Below, in pieces: positions 36,038 through 45,913 of a stretch of 64,000 nucleotides of DNA. The stretch covers positions 1,984,001 through 2,048,000 of the forward strand of contig CBDFJL010000003.1 of the NCBI GenBank assembly GCA_965248495.1, written 5' to 3'. This stretch comes from CAUYXS01 sp965248495 (GTDB taxonomy: Bacteria; Chloroflexota; Dehalococcoidia; Lucifugimonadales; Australimonadaceae). The first letter of the stretch is position 1. Every line of letters starts with the position of its first letter. The notes beneath the pieces were generated by a model. The model ran no database searches. It saw only the letters and a program-made list of their open reading frames with translations, and had not been told where the DNA came from. Position numbers and translations under genes: made by a program.

Positions 36038-37024
36038 GTGGGCACATACGTCATCAGACGGCTCATGCTCGTCCCCGTCACCCTGTTCCTGATCTCGATC
36101 ATCTTCTTCTTCATGCTCCGGACGATCCCGGGGGATTTCGTGGACTTCCTCTTCGCCGAGGAGGGCGGGTCTGGCATCGGCCAGCGGATCACCGGGCAAA
36201 CAGGGAGTGCGGAGGAAGAATGGGAGCGGCTGGTACGCGAGCGTTATGGGCTTGCCGACCCCATCCCCATCCAGTACGGGCGCTGGATCAGCCACCTCGT
36301 TACCGGCGACCTCGGCAACTCCTACGTGAACCAGAAGGCGGTCACCGAGGTCATCAAGGAGCGTCTGCCTGCAACTGTCCAGCTGGGCATTATGGGGCTG
36401 ATCGGCTCCGTGCTCCTCGGCTTGCCGCTGGGCATATTGTCCGCGCGGTTCCCAGAGTCCAGGCTGGACAACTTCTTACGAATGATCGCTTTAACGGGGC
36501 TCGCGATACCGGCCTTCGTGATCGCCGCCTTGGTCGTGGTCATTCTCTCGACTCAGTTCTACTGGCTCACCCCGGACTTTGTACCATTCTGGGAAGACCC
36601 AGTAAGCAACCTTTCCAACATCGCGATCCCAGCCATGGTCGTGTCCTTCGCCGCGGCGGCACCGATCATGCGTCTCACCCGATCGCAGATGCTCGAAGTG
36701 TTGGGGCAGGACTACGTCCGCACGGCCCGGGCCAAGGGTCTGGGTGAAGGGACCGTCTTCTACAAGCACGCGCTCCGCAATGCGCTGCTGCCCGTGATAA
36801 CGCTGATCGGCCTGAGCCTCGATCGCATTGTCGCCGGCTCGGTCATCGTCGAGGTGGTCTTCGGCGTAAACGGGATCGGTGCGGCGCTCGTCAGGGCAGC
36901 AGAGACTCGAGACTTCCCAGTGCTCCAGGCGATCACTCTCCTTATCGGTGCTGCAGTCCTATTCACAAACCTCTTGGTCGATATCACCTACGGGTGGATC
37001 GACCCGCGTATCCGATATAACTAG
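36038..37024 (+). CDS. ABC transporter permease (DppB/OppB type)
   Basis: A 328-residue membrane protein with six segments. YVIRRLMLVPVTLFLISIIFF opens it, and the EAA-like loop DYVRTARAKGLGEGTVFYKH for ATPase contact and the C-terminal DITYGWIDPRIRYN match DppB/OppB proteins. GAGGAGG precedes the GTG at 36038. It forms the channel together with the next gene. Confidence 0.9.
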   Translation: MGTYVIRRLMLVPVTLFLISIIFFFMLRTIPGDFVDFLFAEEGGSGIGQRITGQTGSAEEEWERLVRERYGLADPIPIQYGRWISHLVTGDLGNSYVNQKAVTEVIKERLPATVQLGIMGLIGSVLLGLPLGILSARFPESRLDNFLRMIALTGLAIPAFVIAALVVVILSTQFYWLTPDFVPFWEDPVSNLSNIAIPAMVVSFAAAAPIMRLTRSQMLEVLGQDYVRTARAKGLGEGTVFYKHALRNALLPVITLIGLSLDRIVAGSVIVEVVFGVNGIGAALVRAAETRDFPVLQAITLLIGAAVLFTNLLVDITYGWIDPRIRYN

Positions 37025-37065
37025 TCTGGACGTGTCGACCCCACGCCCAAAGGAGTCTTGAGCTT

Positions 37066-38037
37066 GTGGCCACAAAGACAGTAGGGCGGCGTGCACTTGC
37101 ATCGCCCGCAGCCCGCACCTCACGGGAGTGGGGTCGGACGTTGTGGAAGTTCGCTCGTCTAAAGCCGCTTGGCGCCTTCGGAGCTGTCCTCATACTGATC
37201 GCCGTCGTGGCGGCCATATTCCCATGGGTCTTTGCTACGCACGACCCCGCCCGCATCGTTACGCAGCCCTTTGCCGACCCCGGCTCAGACCATCTGTTGG
37301 GCGCCGATTACGCGGGTCGGGACCTTTGGGCCCGCACCATCTGGGGAACCCGCCTATCGATCTTGGTCGGCGTGGTTGCGGTCTTCGCAGCGATCACGAT
37401 AGCCACCTTCCTCGCGATCGTCACCGCATACTACGGGGGGTTGGTGGACTTGCTGTTCCAGCGGATCGTGGATACCGCGATGACGATCCCAGGGCTCGTG
37501 CTGGCCCTGTTCGTCCTTGTCGTGCTGGGCTCTTCGCTCAATACGCTTATTTTCACTATCGCGATCATCTTCATCCCGCCGCAGCTGCGCACGATGCGCT
37601 CCGCGGTCTTGTCCGTCAAGGAGATGCCCTATGTGGAAAGCGCCAAGGCCATCGGGGCGTCCACGCCACGCATTTTTGCCCGATACCTGTTCCCACAGGT
37701 GCTCGCGCTTTACCTGATCCTGGGTAGCCTGATCATCGGCTCAGCCATCATCATCGAGACCTCGCTGAGCTTCCTTGGCCTCGGGCTGCCCGGAGACGTG
37801 CCGAGCTGGGGCAACCTGGTCAGCCGTGGTGTCCGAGACGTGTTCAACGATGGGTATCGGCTGATCATTCCGCCGGCGATCGCTATCGGGGCCACGGTCT
37901 TCGGATTCAACCTGCTAGGAGATGCCCTGCGCGATATCTTCGATCCACGGTTGCGCGGTAGTGGTGTCGGTCTGACTGGCCGCTCGGCTCGCTACGCCGG
38001 GAATATCCGAACCTACGAAGAAGAATCTGTGGCGTGA
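37066..38037 (+). CDS. ABC transporter permease (DppC/OppC type)
   Basis: A 323-residue permease with an N-terminal cytoplasmic segment, then GAFGAVLILIAVVAAIFPW and five further helices. The segment HLLGADYAGRDLWARTIWGT after helix 1 and the EAA-like loop PYVESAKAIGASTPRIFARY are typical of DppC. GTG start with AAAGGAG upstream. It lies 41 bases after its partner permease. Confidence 0.9.
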   Translation: MATKTVGRRALASPAARTSREWGRTLWKFARLKPLGAFGAVLILIAVVAAIFPWVFATHDPARIVTQPFADPGSDHLLGADYAGRDLWARTIWGTRLSILVGVVAVFAAITIATFLAIVTAYYGGLVDLLFQRIVDTAMTIPGLVLALFVLVVLGSSLNTLIFTIAIIFIPPQLRTMRSAVLSVKEMPYVESAKAIGASTPRIFARYLFPQVLALYLILGSLIIGSAIIIETSLSFLGLGLPGDVPSWGNLVSRGVRDVFNDGYRLIIPPAIAIGATVFGFNLLGDALRDIFDPRLRGSGVGLTGRSARYAGNIRTYEEESVA

Positions 38038-38160
38038 GCGGCTGGCAACGAAGACGACCAGGGCGCCCCGACGACGACGCGAGCATTTTGACAAGGCCAG
38101 CGCTGGCCTACTTCTGTTGCCCGTGGCGGAGCCGCACCTTCAAGGGAGTTGACGACTAGA

Positions 38161-39165
38161 GTGGGAACGCTTTTAGAAGTCCGAAACCTACGCACCTCTT
38201 TCTTCACGGACGAGGGCGAGGCGAAAGCGGTCGATGGCATCAGCTATGACATCCAAGAGGGCGAGTTCGTCGCCCTGGTTGGAGAGAGTGGCTGTGGAAA
38301 GAGCGTGAGTGCGCTCTCCATCATGCGGCTTGTGCCCTACCCACCAGGGCGGATCGTCGGGGGAGAGGTCGTCCTGAACGGACGCGATCTCCTCAAGCTG
38401 ACCCCAGCAGAGATGCGTTCCGTCCGTGGGAGCGAAATCGGCATGGTGTTTCAAGAACCCATGACCTCTCTCAACCCCGTCTTCACGATCGGATCACAGA
38501 TCACCGAAACCATCCGCGCCCACAAAGGATCAGACAAGAGGTCCGCCTGGCGGCGCGCAGTCGAGCTGCTGGAGCTGGTTGGCATTCCACGAGCACCCGA
38601 GCGGATGGCCGATTACCCCCACCAATTCAGCGGTGGGATGCGCCAGCGGGTCATGATTGCCATGGCGCTCAGCTGTGACCCAAAGCTGGTTATCGCTGAC
38701 GAGCCGACGACCGCGCTGGACGTGACTATTCAGGCGCAGGTCCTCGAGCTGCTCGAGAGCGTGGCCGAGCAATTCGGTACCGCCGTGTTACTTATCACCC
38801 ACAACTTGGGCGTGGTCGCACGATATGCTCACCGCGTAAATGTCATGTACGCGGGAAGAATCGTTGAGCAAGCTGCCGCGGACGACATCTACCACAACCC
38901 CAAGCATCCGTACACGCTGGGTCTGCTTCAGTCGGTGCCCCGGATGGACCAGGTAATTGGGACCCGACTACGGACGATCGAGGGCCTGCCACCGAGCCTC
39001 CTCCATCTTCCTGAGGGCTGCTACTTCCAGCCAAGGTGCCGCTTCGCGGTCGAGCGTTGCGAGGCCGAACAGCCAACTTCGATGCCTGTGGCCGATGGCC
39101 ACATGAGCGCTTGCTGGCAGTGGCAAGAAGTTGACGTTGACGCTCCGGTCGTGAAGACGAAATGA
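38161..39165 (+). CDS. ABC transporter ATPase (DppD/OppD type)
   Basis: About 334 residues: Walker A GESGCGKS, Q-loop MVFQEPMTSLNP, signature FSGGMRQRV, Walker B LVIADEPTTALD and the C-terminal Cys-containing oligopeptide-transport domain (CYFQPRCRF). GTG at 38161 is preferred because AAGGGAG lies 12 bases upstream; TTG at 38149 touches that site. It overlaps the next ATPase gene by four bases (ATGA). Confidence 0.9.
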   Translation: MGTLLEVRNLRTSFFTDEGEAKAVDGISYDIQEGEFVALVGESGCGKSVSALSIMRLVPYPPGRIVGGEVVLNGRDLLKLTPAEMRSVRGSEIGMVFQEPMTSLNPVFTIGSQITETIRAHKGSDKRSAWRRAVELLELVGIPRAPERMADYPHQFSGGMRQRVMIAMALSCDPKLVIADEPTTALDVTIQAQVLELLESVAEQFGTAVLLITHNLGVVARYAHRVNVMYAGRIVEQAAADDIYHNPKHPYTLGLLQSVPRMDQVIGTRLRTIEGLPPSLLHLPEGCYFQPRCRFAVERCEAEQPTSMPVADGHMSACWQWQEVDVDAPVVKTK

Positions 39166-40178
39166 CCACGGAGCGAGTCCGGAGCACTCAGGGAAGCGCA
39201 ACCGAGCAGGAGGATCTGGTCCAAATCAAGAACCTGCGGGTGTACTTCCCCATCACCGAAGGTGTCTTCCGGCGCAGAGTCGGAGACGTCAAGGCGGTCG
39301 ATGACATCAGCCTGACCATCAGGCGTGGTGAGACGTTGGCGGTTGTTGGCGAGAGTGGTTCCGGAAAGACCACGCTGGGGCGCGCCATCCTGCGGTTGAG
39401 TAAGCCCACCTCTGGCGAGATCTGGTTTGACGGTGTGGACATCCTCCGGATCAAGCGTCGACAGCTCATGCCGTACCGTCGGCGGGTGCAGGTCATTTTC
39501 CAGGACCCGTACTCGTCCCTGAACCCCAGAATGACGGCCGGCAGCTTCGTCGGTGAGCCGCTGGTCGTGCACCGCCTCACTGCCACCAAGGCCGAATACC
39601 AGGCGCGGGTGGCAGAGCTCTTCCGCTCGGTAGGCCTCGATCCCGCGATGACGGGCCGCTACCCCCATGAATTCAGCGGCGGTCAGCGGCAACGCATTGG
39701 TGTCGCCAGGGCGCTCGCCATGCAGCCAGAGTTCATCGTGGCCGATGAACCGGTATCCGCGCTCGACGTTTCCATCCAGGCCCAGATACTGAACTTGCTG
39801 GAAGACCTCCAAGAGCAGTTTGGACTGACCTACCTCGTGATCGCCCATGACCTCTCCGTGGTGCGACACATCGCCTCCCGCGTTGTCGTGATGTACCTCG
39901 GCAAAGTCATGGAGGTGGCGGACAACGTGCAGTTGTTTGACGATCCGCTCCACCCGTATACGCAAGCGCTCATGTCTGCGGTGCCTGTCCCCGACCCCCG
40001 TATCGAACGGACCAGGCAGCGGCAGGTCTTGGTAGGAGATATCCCCAGCCCCGCCAACCCTCCTTCCGGCTGCGTGTTCCACACCCGTTGTCCGATCGCG
40101 ATCGACGAGTGCAAGGGCGAGGTGCCTCCACTCAGAGAGACCAAGCCAGGTCACTGGACCGCGTGCATTCGAGTCTAG
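39162..40178 (+). CDS. ABC transporter ATPase (DppF/OppF type)
   Basis: 338 residues with Walker A GESGSGKTT, Q-loop VIFQDPYSSLNP, signature FSGGQRQRI, Walker B FIVADEPVSALD and the OppF-type C-terminal domain with CPIAIDECK. It begins within the stop of the preceding ATPase gene, so translation is coupled. It completes the importer. Confidence 0.92.
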   Translation: MTTERVRSTQGSATEQEDLVQIKNLRVYFPITEGVFRRRVGDVKAVDDISLTIRRGETLAVVGESGSGKTTLGRAILRLSKPTSGEIWFDGVDILRIKRRQLMPYRRRVQVIFQDPYSSLNPRMTAGSFVGEPLVVHRLTATKAEYQARVAELFRSVGLDPAMTGRYPHEFSGGQRQRIGVARALAMQPEFIVADEPVSALDVSIQAQILNLLEDLQEQFGLTYLVIAHDLSVVRHIASRVVVMYLGKVMEVADNVQLFDDPLHPYTQALMSAVPVPDPRIERTRQRQVLVGDIPSPANPPSGCVFHTRCPIAIDECKGEVPPLRETKPGHWTACIRV

Positions 40179-40292
40179 CTCTGCACGTTTGACCGGTTGG
40201 ACCTCGCACACAGCCATAGGTCGTCGAGCCGCTCCAAGCTCAGAGCGACGCGGCTGTCGTTGGTGTAATCTCGGTTCCGCCGTAGGACCGCC

Positions 40293-41570
40293 TTGGCGGC
40301 CGGCCCCGCGCCGGCAAAGGGCGTGTGGTTGGAGGTCGTGATCGGAGCGAAAGGTTGGCGTCTCGTCTGGGCGGTAGTCGCGTCTTTCGTGCTCGCATCG
40401 AGCATGGGCACGGTGGATGCTCAGGAGCGGACCAATGAACTGGGCGGGGACCTCCAGTGTCCGCCGGGCATCAGCGTCGTCATGCCCGTTAGCGGGGTCG
40501 TGTTCGACCCTGGTGTCGGGCAGTTAGAGCTTGACGTCACCGTCTGCAACGGGTCGGCGGAGACTCAGCAGGCACGGTTCGAAGCGGCAGGAGTGCCCGA
40601 AGACTGGCGCATAGCCTTGCGTCCTATCTTCGGCGCCTACGAGATCACCTCCGTTACCCTGCCGGGGGGAGTGAGCAAGGACTTTCGGCTCAGGCTAACG
40701 TCACTCCAAGAGCAGGGGACCGCTGAGTTCGCGGTCCAGCTCAACGTCGTGTCACTCTCTGGGGAACTGCTTGGCACCGAACAGGTCAGTGTCCGACGAG
40801 GTGAGCTGGAGCGCGCACCAGGCGAAGAGGTCTTGGCCCGAGCGACCTACAACGCGCTACGAGGCCCGACGACCGACCAATTCGCCTTCGACGTCGCCAT
40901 CACGAACAGGACGGTCGACAACGTAACACTGAACCTCAACTTTGCCGTACCCCTTGGCTGGACGGTCGCGTTCACCCCTGCAGTAGGGGAACGAAAGCTC
41001 ATATCCAGCGTGAGCGTCATTCCGCGTGCGATCGAGCGGATTAGGATGACACTGACTCCGGCCCGTGACGCGCTTCCTGGCGGCTATACAGCCGTTTTCG
41101 AAGCTACGAACGACGAATTCCTCCTAGAGGTTCCGCTGCAGGTCGTGCTCACTGGCGTGCCGGACCTCTTGATGACTACCCCGAGCCGTCGGCTGAACGT
41201 CGACGCAACGGCAGGCAGAGCCACGACCGCCAGCATACGACTCGTCAATGCCGGAACGGCCGACCTTCCCGACCTAGGCCTACTCGCCGACGCCCCCGCC
41301 GGCTGGGCCGTGACGTTCGAGTCCGATGGTATCGCCCTGCTGCCGAGTGATGCGGTAACGGACATCCGTATGGACATAACCCCGCCGGCAGACCTCGTTC
41401 CCGGGGACTACGTGTTGACGATCCGCGCTCGTAATCCTTTGGTGAACGAGTCCATCGACCTGCGCGTTTCCGTCTCCCAAGCTACCATCTGGGGTTGGAT
41501 TGGTATCGTCCTCGTGGTCGTCGTGCTCGGCGGCTTGATGGGTCTGTTTCTGCGGGTGGGCAGGCGCTAG
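40293..41570 (+). CDS. secreted, membrane-anchored beta-sandwich (NEW3-like) protein
   Basis: Up to 425 residues. A signal peptide ends near SSMGTVDAQ; the extracellular part shows repeated modules with GVPEDWRIALRP, PLGWTVAFTPAVGE and PAGWAVTFESDG, the pattern of NPCBM-associated NEW3 domains (about three repeats). A C-terminal membrane helix (WIGIVLVVVVLGGLMGLFLRV) with an Arg tail anchors it. The start is uncertain (TTG 40293, GTG 40323, GTG 40338); none has good ribosome spacing. It is convergent with the transglutaminase-like gene. It is probably a cell-surface scaffold; NEW3 modules often accompany glycan-active proteins. Confidence 0.7.
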   Translation: MAAGPAPAKGVWLEVVIGAKGWRLVWAVVASFVLASSMGTVDAQERTNELGGDLQCPPGISVVMPVSGVVFDPGVGQLELDVTVCNGSAETQQARFEAAGVPEDWRIALRPIFGAYEITSVTLPGGVSKDFRLRLTSLQEQGTAEFAVQLNVVSLSGELLGTEQVSVRRGELERAPGEEVLARATYNALRGPTTDQFAFDVAITNRTVDNVTLNLNFAVPLGWTVAFTPAVGERKLISSVSVIPRAIERIRMTLTPARDALPGGYTAVFEATNDEFLLEVPLQVVLTGVPDLLMTTPSRRLNVDATAGRATTASIRLVNAGTADLPDLGLLADAPAGWAVTFESDGIALLPSDAVTDIRMDITPPADLVPGDYVLTIRARNPLVNESIDLRVSVSQATIWGWIGIVLVVVVLGGLMGLFLRVGRR

Positions 41571-41619
41571 GCCCGACCGCAGACCGGCAGCCGGTTAGGT
41601 AGTCCATGGCGGCAAGGCA

Positions 41620-44196
41620 TCAGACGTGAGTCCTGCGCCACAACCCACGGATTAGTGCGCGGCGGACGCGCGACCAGGCGCCACTCAGCAGCGCGGACTC
41701 CTCATCGGCCGGTTCCCGGCGGCCATATGCGACCTTGGAAAAGGCCTCGCTGAGGAATCTGATGTCCTCCGCTACCCTGGGGGCCGCTTGGCTGAGCCGC
41801 CGTCCGTACTCCCTCGGTGTCTCATGTGCTCGAGGCGGGGCCCCAGCCAAGGCGCCCAAGAGGCGCATGCGGCCGAACACCACGGCAACGCTGCCGGCGA
41901 GTACGAATTTCGCCCAGTACAGATAGCCCAAAGCAGCAACCGCGATTAGGCCTGCGAGGGACACCCCGACGAGCCAGGCGCGGAGCGTGCCCGCTGTCAG
42001 GGTCGGAGTGCGGGATCCGGCGAGCGGTGCGTCTTCTTCGTCAGCAAACGGATCGCCCTCTGCCTCCGAGTCAACCCCAATGGGTGTAACTGGTGCGTTT
42101 CCGGCACCTGCACTGCCTGCGAACTGGCCACGGGGGGTGGCGTCGAAGTCAACCCATCCGTGTCCTGGAAAGTAGACCTCTGCCCAGCCATGTCGATGCT
42201 GTTCCCGTACGATCCACGCGCCTAAGTCCGGATTGCGGTCACCTGGCAGATAGCCGACAGCCAGCCTTGCGGGCACTCCATTCGCTCGCATCAGCACCGC
42301 CATCGCGGAGCCAAAGTACTGGCTGTATCCTCGCCCCACCTCGAATAGGAAATGGTCGACGCCATCTGCGCCACCTGCGGGGGCAGGGATGCTCTGATCG
42401 TAAGGGATGTCGCCCAGGTACGTGGCGACCGCCAAGGCCTTGTCGTATGGCGTCGGCTTATCCCGGCCGACGGCGAGCGCCAACTCCAGGACCCGCTGAG
42501 GCAGCGTCTCAGGCAACTGGAGGTAGGAATCGGTGACCCACCCTGGGTATTGGGTTCCCGCCCGCCGCAGCCCCGCTGGTGTCGCGTTGGCCAACATCGA
42601 CGTGAGGCGGTAGGGCTCCCCTGGCTTGGAGGTTCGCCCCCCCGTCAGCCCCAGTGTGTCCGGGGGTGTGGGCGAATCACGGACGACTTCGATCCAGACG
42701 ATCCGGCCCTGACGAGTCGCCAGCAGGGCCGCGAGGTCGAGGTCGCGACCACCCGCCTCCACGATCTCCTCGCCTTGGTCATTCGCCTTCAACGCCAACC
42801 TGCTCACAGCCACATCCTGGGGTAGCGTCCGGGGCAAGAAGCCCGGATCCAGAGCCACTCGGATCCTGAGGTCTTGTTCTTGTCGGAAATGTGACGCGGC
42901 CGCCCGAAGCTGCTCGGGCAATGGATCGCCCTCTAGAGGGTCGTCCGCAAGCGACAGGCGGAACCGTTTTGGTGTCGGGGTAATGACCATTACGTCCGTT
43001 GAGGCCTCGATCGGTGATCCGGCGAACGGCAAATCCTTCGCACGGACGAGCGGTGTGACGGTGTACTCGAACGGTCGTGCGGATGCGCTCTCACCTGTCG
43101 GTCCCGAGGAAGGCGCCAACAAGACCCCAATCTCCTGAGTCCCGCCAGTTGACCAGCCGCCAGACGTGTATACCGGATACGATCGCGCACGGAGGTACAC
43201 AGGCGCATCGGCTACAACCACGAAGTAGGGGTCATCGTCCAAGAAGAGCGGGCCTTCAAACGCCAGGTAGTCCCCGAACGGCAAGTAGCCAGTGGAATTA
43301 GTCCGCGACGGGAGGGCGACGAACACTCGGTTGATCTGATCCTCCAGACTCGTGACTGGCGTGCGAAGCCACTCCCATCCCGCCTCGAACGCGCCTAGGG
43401 TGGGTGAACGTACAGGGATCGCCGCTGCGACGACGATGACAACCAGGGCGAACCACGCGCCACGACGCAGTCCGCTGACTTGGCTGAACCCCTTCGCCGC
43501 TATGCCCGACCGCTCCCACGAGCATTTCTGGGCCAGCCCCTGGTGCCACACGACCAGTAACAGGGCGGTTCCCATATACAAAAAGAGGTGGAGAGAGTAT
43601 TGGTCCGGCAGGTAGGCCAGGACGGTGAGTAGTGCGAGCGCGCCTGGAACCACCCCGAGCCAGGGGTTGCGGCGCGCGAAGGTCGCCCAGGCGGAGACGT
43701 ACGCTATCGTCCACGCCGCGACCAGGAACCCTATAGCGAAGGGCATGTTTTCCGTCGTGAAACCACCGCTCGTGACTACCCGCCACCAGAGCTCCATTCG
43801 TCTGCCGATCTCTCCAACGGCTTCAGCCGGGCCAGCGTCCGCCAAGATGGCCAAGTGCCAGTACACCAGGGCGACGCCGGTCGATGCGGCAGCGAAGTGC
43901 ATCAGGACGCGGCGAGACGGGGACACAAGGGCACTGGCCAGCCCGGCGAGTACGGCGAGAACCACCACGCGGTACAGAGATAACCCCTCCACCCATGAAG
44001 CCGACTGTACAGTCCAGACCACGACCAACAACGAGCCAAGGAGGAGCGCGGCGCCCGGCCAGAGGTCGGCGATCAAGCGGAACTGCGACCGCGCGCCACG
44101 CGCCGCATATCGAGGTGCGTCCTGAATCGCCAGAGGGCTAGCGCGCAAGCGATTCCTATCCGCCCGGTCGGATCCGGGAGCGATGCCGGGCGACAT
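41620..44196 (-). CDS. transglutaminase-like (TgpA-type) membrane protein, Cys replaced by Ser
   Basis: 858 residues with several N-terminal membrane helices, a periplasmic transglutaminase-core domain, one more helix (VSLAGLIAVAALGYLYW) and a cytoplasmic C-terminal region (DUF4129-like). The core reads VGRGYSQYFGSAMAVLMRAN where catalytic members have G-Y-C; the nucleophile position (about residue 625) is Ser. The later His and Asp (REQHRHGWAEVYF, WVDFDATPRG) are kept. So it is either inactive as a transglutaminase/protease or uses Ser. It overlaps the DUF58 gene by 41 bases and is co-transcribed with it, a common pairing; the usual MoxR ATPase is not present. Confidence 0.85.
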   Translation of the reverse strand: MSPGIAPGSDRADRNRLRASPLAIQDAPRYAARGARSQFRLIADLWPGAALLLGSLLVVVWTVQSASWVEGLSLYRVVVLAVLAGLASALVSPSRRVLMHFAAASTGVALVYWHLAILADAGPAEAVGEIGRRMELWWRVVTSGGFTTENMPFAIGFLVAAWTIAYVSAWATFARRNPWLGVVPGALALLTVLAYLPDQYSLHLFLYMGTALLLVVWHQGLAQKCSWERSGIAAKGFSQVSGLRRGAWFALVVIVVAAAIPVRSPTLGAFEAGWEWLRTPVTSLEDQINRVFVALPSRTNSTGYLPFGDYLAFEGPLFLDDDPYFVVVADAPVYLRARSYPVYTSGGWSTGGTQEIGVLLAPSSGPTGESASARPFEYTVTPLVRAKDLPFAGSPIEASTDVMVITPTPKRFRLSLADDPLEGDPLPEQLRAAASHFRQEQDLRIRVALDPGFLPRTLPQDVAVSRLALKANDQGEEIVEAGGRDLDLAALLATRQGRIVWIEVVRDSPTPPDTLGLTGGRTSKPGEPYRLTSMLANATPAGLRRAGTQYPGWVTDSYLQLPETLPQRVLELALAVGRDKPTPYDKALAVATYLGDIPYDQSIPAPAGGADGVDHFLFEVGRGYSQYFGSAMAVLMRANGVPARLAVGYLPGDRNPDLGAWIVREQHRHGWAEVYFPGHGWVDFDATPRGQFAGSAGAGNAPVTPIGVDSEAEGDPFADEEDAPLAGSRTPTLTAGTLRAWLVGVSLAGLIAVAALGYLYWAKFVLAGSVAVVFGRMRLLGALAGAPPRAHETPREYGRRLSQAAPRVAEDIRFLSEAFSKVAYGRREPADEESALLSGAWSRVRRALIRGLWRRTHV

Positions 44197-45409
44197 CGTG
44201 GGGCGCCAGTGCTTCGGGGATGGGCTGGCCCTGCGCGATCACGTAGCTTTGGATGCCGGTGTCGGCGGGTGTTGCTGTGGCGGTACCCGAGCTAGGCGAG
44301 GCGCCGAACGACGAACGGTCCACGACTACGCATGTAGTGCGCCCCCACGAGGAAGAAGCCGCCTTCAACGCCTCCGCCCAACCAGCTGATGTGTCTGGTG
44401 TGATGATCACCAGGTTCCCCGAGCCCAGGCCCCGTCGGTCGATCCGCTTGAGCACTTCCGCCATCGACGTTGCTCCGTCGGTTTGGACCCGGGCCAGGGT
44501 CTCGAGGATCTGGGCGAGGTGATCTGCGCCTCTTTGGGAGAGCACGCGCAGCGGCGCTTGCCCGAAGCCGAGCAGACCCACGGCTCGGTTCTTGGACAGG
44601 AAGTGCTTCGCGATCGACGCGGCCGTGGTGATCATGTACTCCTCCGTCGACTCGGGCCCACGGCCCGCCTGAACCACACTATTGAGGTCAAGCAGCAGCC
44701 ACAGGTCATCGGTGGAGTCCGAGTCAAGCTGTTTGACCATCAAGCGGCCATGTCGTGCCGTAGATGGCCAATGGATTCGGTTCAGCATGTCTCCCGGCGT
44801 GTACTGGCGGACACCCGCGGCGCTCGTACCCGCCTGGAGGGAGACCCTCCGGGCCGCACCGTCTTGGGCCATCCCTTCTTCGGAAAGCCGGAAGTGCGGT
44901 AGCGGTACGGTTCGCGGATAGACTAGGACCTCGTGAGACCGGCCGAAAAAGCGTTGATGATTGAACAGCCCGAGAGGATCGCGCGAGGTAAGGGCAAACG
45001 GGCCTAGGGTGAATGCCCCACGCTGTTGCGGCCGCACGTAGCCTGTCCACATCTGCGAGTCAAGGCCTTCCAGACTGAGCACCTCCCCAGGAACGAGTCC
45101 CGACAGGTTGGTATGGATCGCAAGCTCGATCGGAGCCTTGGACGAGGCCACGCCGTTCACGACGACGGCCTCGATGCTGAACACCTCACCCACCTGCCCA
45201 CGCCAGCTCTGCCTGGTGATGTACACGTCCAGGCCTCGGAGGGCAATGGCTCCCCACCAGTACGCTCCCCCCACCGTGATGCTGAGGACGTAGGCGGTTC
45301 TGTAGTAGAAGGGAAACCCCGTGGCGAGTCCGGACAGGACCACCAGCACAAGCAGCAGCAGCACAACCCCTGCGCGGCTCAAGTGGCGACGCTTCACCCT
45401 GGAGACCAT
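44156..45409 (-). CDS. DUF58 (vWA-like) membrane protein
   Basis: 417 residues with two N-terminal membrane helices (GVVLLLLVLVVLSGLATGF, AYVLSITVGGAYWW), a beta domain with SRDPLGLF, and the DUF58 signature RQYTPGDMLNRIHWPSTARH, followed by a vWA-like fold (DLWLLLDLNSVV). Partners of this family act with MoxR ATPases and transglutaminase-like proteins in envelope processes. It is first in a two-gene unit with the TgpA-like gene. The C-terminus is Arg-rich. Confidence 0.85.
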   Translation of the reverse strand: MVSRVKRRHLSRAGVVLLLLVLVVLSGLATGFPFYYRTAYVLSITVGGAYWWGAIALRGLDVYITRQSWRGQVGEVFSIEAVVVNGVASSKAPIELAIHTNLSGLVPGEVLSLEGLDSQMWTGYVRPQQRGAFTLGPFALTSRDPLGLFNHQRFFGRSHEVLVYPRTVPLPHFRLSEEGMAQDGAARRVSLQAGTSAAGVRQYTPGDMLNRIHWPSTARHGRLMVKQLDSDSTDDLWLLLDLNSVVQAGRGPESTEEYMITTAASIAKHFLSKNRAVGLLGFGQAPLRVLSQRGADHLAQILETLARVQTDGATSMAEVLKRIDRRGLGSGNLVIITPDTSAGWAEALKAASSSWGRTTCVVVDRSSFGASPSSGTATATPADTGIQSYVIAQGQPIPEALAPHDVARHRSRIRPGG

Positions 45410-45537
45410 GGCACCGGGACCATAAGCGATGGACGCGCGCGCTTGGACTTTCCCATTCTCTCCAACGGTCCCTCCTTCTAACGGTCATGCGGTCGGCCGC
45501 TTTCCTACGCTGGACACCGCTCGCAACGAGGACGACA

Positions 45538-45567
45538 GAAGGCGCCCGAGGTGACTCGGGCGCCTTC
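45538..45567. terminator. strong hairpin, likely terminator
   Basis: GAAGGCGCCCGAG and CTCGGGCGCCTTC form a 13-bp perfect stem with a GTGA loop. It lies between the DUF58 gene start and the end of a small minus-strand frame. No long T run on either side. Confidence 0.6.
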
Positions 45568-45626
45568 GCGGACGCTAGGACCTGAAGCTCGCAACCCCCG
45601 AGATCGAGGCGCGTTGGCTCCGGCCG

Positions 45627-45857
45627 CTATGTCGGCCAGTCTCGGACCCAACGGCACTCGGGCATGTGCCCATGTGCTCCAGAGTCGGGGCACGAGCAAG
45701 GTGTTGCTGAGCCATGACGATAGCCCAGGCTAGTCAGATGACCGTCAAATCCGTCCCAAAACCCCTCGCCGTCGTCAATGGAGTGATACCCCACCCTCAA
45801 TGCGTCAAGGATGTCGTCGATCGTCGGGCCCACCGCGTACTTCTCTGCCTTCACCAT
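45627..45857 (-). CDS. hypothetical 76-residue protein
   Basis: Starts with ATG and reads VKAEKYAVGPTIDDILDALR, then a Gly/Asp/Trp-rich stretch, ending in a Cys/His-rich tail (CSCPDSGAHGHMPEC) that could bind metal. A weak GAGG lies eight bases upstream. No family recognised. A hairpin follows at 45538-45567. Confidence 0.35.
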   Translation of the reverse strand: MVKAEKYAVGPTIDDILDALRVGYHSIDDGEGFWDGFDGHLTSLGYRHGSATPCSCPDSGAHGHMPECRWVRDWPT

Positions 45858-45913
45858 ACGAAAAAACCTCGATGCAAGCGTGACTAGAGTCTGCCGAAGG
45901 GGCTCGGCTCGCG

